Assembly (NCBI GenBank): GCA_937864255.1
Contig: CALMIT010000098.1
Span: 1-8,456 of the forward strand
Direction: 5' to 3'
From: an uncultured Saprospiraceae bacterium
Lineage (GTDB): Bacteria > Bacteroidota > Bacteroidia > Chitinophagales > Saprospiraceae
Length of the DNA stretch: 8,456 nucleotides
The notes beneath the pieces are model-generated. The model made no database searches, was not told the origin of the DNA, and was given only the letters and a program-made list of their open reading frames with translations. The first letter of the stretch is position 1; each line of letters opens with the position of its first letter. Below, in pieces: positions 5,552-8,456 of this stretch. The position numbers and the translations under genes are program-made.

Positions 5552-6622
5552 ATGAAACACCCTTACGTAGCCATTATGGCGGGCGGCGTTGGAGCCAGGT
5601 TTTGGCCGGCGAGCCGCGAGGCGCGACCCAAGCAGTTTTTGGACATCCTCGGCGTCGGCAAATCACTTTTGCGACTCACGTTTGAGCGCTTTTTGCATTT
5701 GTGCCCGGCAGAAAATATTTTCATCGTGACAAATGCGGCTTATAAAACGCTGGTCAAAGAACATTTGCCGGAACTGACGGACAATCAAATCATCTGCGAG
5801 CCGAGCCGCAATAACACCGCGCCCTGCATTGCCTACACTGCTTTTAAACTTTTTGATATTGATCCACAAGCAAATTTTGTCGTGGCGCCCAGCGATCACA
5901 TCATTTTGAAAGAGGCGGCATTTTTAGAAAAAATAAAAACGGCGCTGGATTTCACCGCCCGAAATGAGGCTCTGTGTACGCTCGGCATCTCCCCCACCCG
6001 ACCCGACACGGGCTACGGTTACATCAAATTTGTAAAAGGAGACAGCGAGGCGCCACACCCTGTTTTGGAATTTAAAGAAAAGCCCGACCTCGAAACAGCC
6101 AAAAGCTACCTCGCCAGTGGCGATTATCTTTGGAATGCGGGCATTTTTGTGTGGAGCGCAAAAGCCATTTTGAACGCTTTCCGCGAAAATGCGAGCGATA
6201 TTTACACGCTGTTCGCCGGAGGCGCAGGCATTTACAATACCGCCGAAGAACAAAATTTTATCAATGAAAACTACCCGAAAAGCCGCAGTATTTCGGTGGA
6301 TTTTGCCATCATGGAAAAAGCCAAAAACGTCTTCACCCTGCCCGCCGACATCGGCTGGTCCGACCTGGGTACCTGGGCTTCCCTGCACGCCGAAAGTGAA
6401 AAGGATGGTGAAAATAACGTCGTCCAAAGCAGCCACACCTTGCTCGAAAACGTGAGCAACTGCCTCATCCGCGCTCCAAAAAACAAACTGCTGGTACTAC
6501 GCGATTTGGAAGACTTCATCATCGTGGACGAAGGCGACGTGCTCATGATCTACCCAAAATCAAAAGAACAGGACATCAAAGCGGTCACGAAAAAGTTGAA
6601 TCCGGAGGAAGGATATCTTTGA
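5552..6622 (+). CDS. manC: Mannose-1-phosphate guanylyltransferase
   Basis: The enzyme makes GDP-mannose from mannose-1-phosphate and GTP in the cytoplasm, feeding mannosyl-, rhamnosyl- or fucosyltransferases. The 356-residue protein has the nucleotidyltransferase signature GGVGARFWPASR (11-22) with PKQF (26-29), then EPSRNNTAP (83-91), APSDH (112-116), GYGYI (154-158), EFKEKP (173-178), WNAGIF (194-199), VDFAIMEK (249-256) and GWSDLGTW (268-275). A short left-handed-helix-like tail follows. It is the single-domain type without the C-terminal phosphomannose isomerase domain of bifunctional ManC/AlgA. An in-frame ATG at 5507 adds 15 residues, but these are encoded by the left repeat arm, and the same peptide start can be read from the right arm on the other strand. 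The ATG at 5552 is therefore chosen. The gene alone fills the space between the two inverted arms. Confidence 0.92.
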   Translation: MKHPYVAIMAGGVGARFWPASREARPKQFLDILGVGKSLLRLTFERFLHLCPAENIFIVTNAAYKTLVKEHLPELTDNQIICEPSRNNTAPCIAYTAFKLFDIDPQANFVVAPSDHIILKEAAFLEKIKTALDFTARNEALCTLGISPTRPDTGYGYIKFVKGDSEAPHPVLEFKEKPDLETAKSYLASGDYLWNAGIFVWSAKAILNAFRENASDIYTLFAGGAGIYNTAEEQNFINENYPKSRSISVDFAIMEKAKNVFTLPADIGWSDLGTWASLHAESEKDGENNVVQSSHTLLENVSNCLIRAPKNKLLVLRDLEDFIIVDEGDVLMIYPKSKEQDIKAVTKKLNPEEGYL

Positions 6623-6625
6623 TTT

Positions 6626-6700
6626 TTGGTATTGGGTGTTTGGTGCTCGCTACTCGTCATTTGTTCAGGGTTTATGAGCGTGTATGAAGGAGGATGAGGG
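6626..6700 (-). repeat. Right arm of the 75-nt inverted repeat bracketing manC
   Basis: This is the reverse-complement copy of 5467-5541 with five mismatches. It starts 3 nt after the manC stop. On the minus strand it reads decamers first (CCCTCATCCT, CCTTCATACA, CGCTCATAAA, CCCTGAACAA), then heptamers (GAGTAGC, GAGCACC, AAACACC), so the same sub-arrays face the gene on both sides. Confidence 0.9.
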
Positions 6701-6710
6701 AGGAAATTTC

Positions 6711-6797
6711 TCTTGTGCTCTTTGTGTTTCCATTGTGTCTTTGTGGTAAAAATAGAACCACTAAGCGCACAAAGACTTGCACAAAAGGACACAAAGT
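6711..6797. repeat. TTTGTG/CACAAA inverted repeat array
   Basis: This lies in the 340-nt gap between manC and the next gene. The left part (6711-6747) is rich in CTTTGTG-type units and the right part (6757-6797) in CACAAAG-type units. GTGGT (6743-6747) can pair with ACCAC (6757-6761) across a 9-nt A-rich loop, and GTCTTT (6737-6742) with AAAGAC (6771-6776) beyond a bulge. It could fold as a long imperfect hairpin, but there is no terminal U-tract. The remainder of the gap holds the inverted-repeat arm (6626-6700), the C/G-rich repeat (6815-6848) and about 110 nt in which I recognise nothing. Confidence 0.65.
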
Positions 6798-6814
6798 TTA
6801 TAATAACTACATCG

Positions 6815-6848
6815 CCTCTTCTCCCCTTCTGAGAGGCCGGGAGGGGCT
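6815..6848 (+). repeat. C/G-rich repeat (CTCCCCTTC...GGGAGGGGCT), copy 2
   Basis: This diverged copy of the element at 921-951 shares CTCCCCTTC and GGGAGGGGCT at nearly the same spacing. The internal stem has changed to CCTCT/AGAGG. It lies upstream of the final glycosyltransferase gene. Confidence 0.65.
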
Positions 6849-6962
6849 ACATCATCACATCCCAATTCTTTTCTACTTTTACAAAAAAATAACCGGCACG
6901 GCCGCAAACTCAGACTATTGATAAACCTTGACGACGCATTAGTGAGTAGAAAAGAAGCCTTA

Positions 6963-8291
6963 TTGAAAAAGGTAAACGCACTGCAAATAGCCTGTAGCTT
7001 TCCACCGAAGCAACCCATGGGCGCTTTACGCAATTACCGCATCGCGGTTTTGCTGGCAAAAAATTTTGGCAACCTCCATATCATTACTTCTAAAAAAACC
7101 GGCGAGCAGGTACAGGCAAAAAACATGACCATACAGCAGGTCGAAACTTTTGATTACAAAAACATCGTCCGTTTATTCAAATCAAAGTCTGACACACCAG
7201 CAATTCCCGAATTTAAAAAACCATCGTTGCTCTGGTGGTGGGCGGTCAGGTTGCTGGACACAATTCCTTTTAATATACTTGTGGGCGAAGGCGGGCTGGC
7301 ATACGTCTGGAACGCTTACCGGCAGGCAAGCCGGTTGATAAAAGAGCTCCAAATCAATCTTGTTTACACTTCTTTCCGCCCTTATGCCGACGTTTTGGTG
7401 AGCTGGCTATTGAAAAGGAAATTCCCGCACCTGTGCTGGGTTGCCGATTTTCGCGACCCGCATGTGGACCCGAATCGCCGGAACGTTTTTTTCCCGCGAC
7501 TCCAGCACCGCATCAATCGCGCCATTTTTTCAAAAGCAGATATCGTCACGACGGTTTCCGGTGGTTTAGCGAAGCATTTCCGGCAATATCACCCGGACAT
7601 TCAAGTTGTGCTCAACGGTTTTCCGGAAGCGCTTTTGCAGGCGGCGGGCGAAAAATCACTGCCCAATTCCAAATTTACAATCACCTACACCGGCTCTTTG
7701 TATTACGGCTGGCAGTCGGCAGACGTACTTTGGAAAAGTTTGGCAAAATTGATAAACGAAGGAAAAATAGCGCCTGATAAAATACGCATCGTTTACGCCG
7801 GAAAAGACCAATCGCTCTGGCGTGAATGGATGCGCCAATACAAATTGGAAAATATCTCTGAAATTCATCCTTATCTCGCGCACAACACTTCCCTGCAATT
7901 GCAACAACGCAGCGATCTGAATCTGATGCTCACCTGGTCGAGTTCAAAACTCAGCGGCATCCTGACGGGCAAATTGTTTGAATACATTGCGGTGCAAAAA
8001 CCAGTGCTGGCTATCGTACAAGGTGAAAAGGATCAGGAAATTCTCGATATTTTTTCAGACACAAATGCGGGGCTTTGTACACTTAATGAGGACGCCTTTT
8101 TGGAAAAAACGGAAAATTTCATCCTCGAACTTTACCGCAACTGGTTGCGCGACGGACACACGGGATGGCAGTTTAAAAAGGATCAACTGCTTCAATATTC
8201 TGCCGAGCAACAATTTGATTTGCTTTTGGAAAAGCTGGAAAAGTTTTTTCCAGTTGCCGCACACAGCGACCAAAACAGCCGCGTGCTTTAA
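6963..8291 (+). CDS. GT4-type (group 1) glycosyltransferase, GT-B fold
   Basis: The product has 442 residues and probably transfers a sugar from a nucleotide donor (perhaps GDP-mannose from the adjacent manC, by context only) to the growing lipid-linked glycan. The N-terminal acceptor domain starts MKKVNALQIACSFPPKQPMGALRNYRIA, the usual first strand and glycine-rich turn of GT4 enzymes. WVADFRDPH (about 159-167) and SKADIVTTVSGGLAKHF follow, then the linker VLNGFPE. The donor domain has FTITYTGSLYYGWQS, KIRIVYAGK, and GILTGKLFEYIAVQKPVLAIV (about 332-352), where the Glu of FEY lies at the donor-binding site. No ATG precedes this region. TTG at 6963 places the first beta-strand correctly and follows an AAAAGAAG stretch, but TTG at 6918 or GTG at 6942 cannot be excluded. 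It is the last + strand gene; its TAA overlaps the stop of the convergent gene. Confidence 0.82.
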   Translation: MKKVNALQIACSFPPKQPMGALRNYRIAVLLAKNFGNLHIITSKKTGEQVQAKNMTIQQVETFDYKNIVRLFKSKSDTPAIPEFKKPSLLWWWAVRLLDTIPFNILVGEGGLAYVWNAYRQASRLIKELQINLVYTSFRPYADVLVSWLLKRKFPHLCWVADFRDPHVDPNRRNVFFPRLQHRINRAIFSKADIVTTVSGGLAKHFRQYHPDIQVVLNGFPEALLQAAGEKSLPNSKFTITYTGSLYYGWQSADVLWKSLAKLINEGKIAPDKIRIVYAGKDQSLWREWMRQYKLENISEIHPYLAHNTSLQLQQRSDLNLMLTWSSSKLSGILTGKLFEYIAVQKPVLAIVQGEKDQEILDIFSDTNAGLCTLNEDAFLEKTENFILELYRNWLRDGHTGWQFKKDQLLQYSAEQQFDLLLEKLEKFFPVAAHSDQNSRVL

Positions 8292-8456
8292 TTTTTCTTG
8301 CCTGACAAAATGCGCAGCAGAGCTAACATTCGCGCATATTTGAACACCACAAAATAAGGCTCCATCTGCCCGCCGAAAGCCCGGAAAAAATGCTCCACTC
8401 CCGGCAACATACTCCCTTCAAAATCCAGCGATTTTTTCTTTTCCAGCGATTTTTGG
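8288..8456 (-). CDS. C-terminal fragment of a probable FemAB/GNAT-like acyltransferase
   Basis: On the minus strand an open frame enters from the right edge (8456) and ends at TAA (8290-8288), giving 55 residues. It contains SLDFEGSMLPGVEHFFRAFG, then GQMEPYFVVFKYARMLALLRI and a short basic tail (SGKKN). 'DFEGS..PgVe.FFRaFG...YF' resembles the C-terminal end of the GNAT/FemAB-like proteins common in Bacteroidota, which transfer amino-acyl or acyl groups. Only the end is present, so this family call rests on one motif. The stop codon overlaps the GT4 stop by 2 nt on the other strand, so the genes converge with no spacer. The repeated TCCAGCGATTTTT (8424-8436 and 8442-8454, 18 nt apart) gives KSLEKK/KSLDFE in the protein and may be an in-frame duplication. 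Confidence 0.55.
   Translation of the reverse strand, partial: QKSLEKKKSLDFEGSMLPGVEHFFRAFGGQMEPYFVVFKYARMLALLRILSGKKN

Noticed and set aside
6694..6921. Small + strand ORF of 75 codons between manC and the GT4 gene, and a minus-strand ORF over 6550-6792
   Set aside because: Both consist of translated repeat DNA (TTTGTG array, inverted-repeat arm, C/G-rich repeat) with no protein-like pattern.
6865..6962. Bacteroidota-type -33/-7 promoter before the GT4 gene
   Set aside because: A TACTTTTA stretch resembles TAnnTTTG, but no TTG at suitable spacing accompanies it.
8288..8456. Possible frameshift in the minus-strand gene near 8370
   Set aside because: Rechecking the reverse complement base by base shows one continuous open frame; the apparent shift came from an initial misreading.

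Overview
The window looks like part of a surface-glycan (exopolysaccharide, O-antigen or glycoprotein-glycan) biosynthesis locus from a member of the Bacteroidota. The evidence is a periplasm-exported OMP_b-brl_2/PorT-like beta-barrel protein, A-rich translation starts without clear Shine-Dalgarno sequences, a free-standing four-helix-bundle (S23-type) gene inside a polysaccharide cluster, and intergenic DNA built from degenerate short-period repeats. Saprospiria-like taxa are a reasonable guess, but the sequence does not prove it. Hand counts give roughly 50-55% GC in sampled stretches of the sugar genes and about 34% in the four-helix-bundle gene.

Layout on the + strand: the end of a GT4-type glycosyltransferase (1-182); a PglD/NeuD-type sugar O/N-acetyltransferase overlapping it by 8 nt (175-813); an outer-membrane beta-barrel protein (1030-1626); a LegC-family PLP aminotransferase (1820-2953); a soluble UDP-GlcNAc 4,6-dehydratase-like SDR (3026-4243); an AT-rich S23/four-helix-bundle protein (4310-4723); a PglC-like initiating phosphoglycosyltransferase (4782-5465); mannose-1-phosphate guanylyltransferase manC (5552-6622); and a GT4 glycosyltransferase with a probable TTG start (6963-8291). 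The right edge carries the 3' end of a minus-strand gene, probably a FemAB/GNAT-like protein (8288-8456), whose stop codon overlaps that of the GT4 gene.

The enzymes form a coherent route. The dehydratase makes a UDP-4-keto-6-deoxy-HexNAc, the aminotransferase puts an amino group at C4, and the PglD-like enzyme acetylates it to a UDP-2,4-diacetamido-2,4,6-trideoxyhexose (bacillosamine type). The PglC-like enzyme would load the first phosphosugar onto undecaprenyl phosphate. ManC supplies GDP-mannose (or a precursor of GDP-fucose and related sugars), and the GT4 enzymes extend the glycan. The exact sugar is inferred.

The most unusual feature is between the genes. Nearly every intergenic gap holds degenerate arrays with periods of 7, 8 or 10 nt, often reaching into the adjacent start or stop codon. 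Three genes are bracketed by matching repeats: manC by a 75-nt inverted repeat (about 93% identical) 10 nt before its start and 3 nt after its stop; the beta-barrel gene by two direct ~80-nt repeats (about 85% identical); and the S23 gene by octamer arrays in opposite orientation. This suggests that single genes may move, invert or be exchanged as repeat-bounded cassettes. I found no tRNA, rRNA, CRISPR array, transposase, or convincing promoter or rho-independent terminator.
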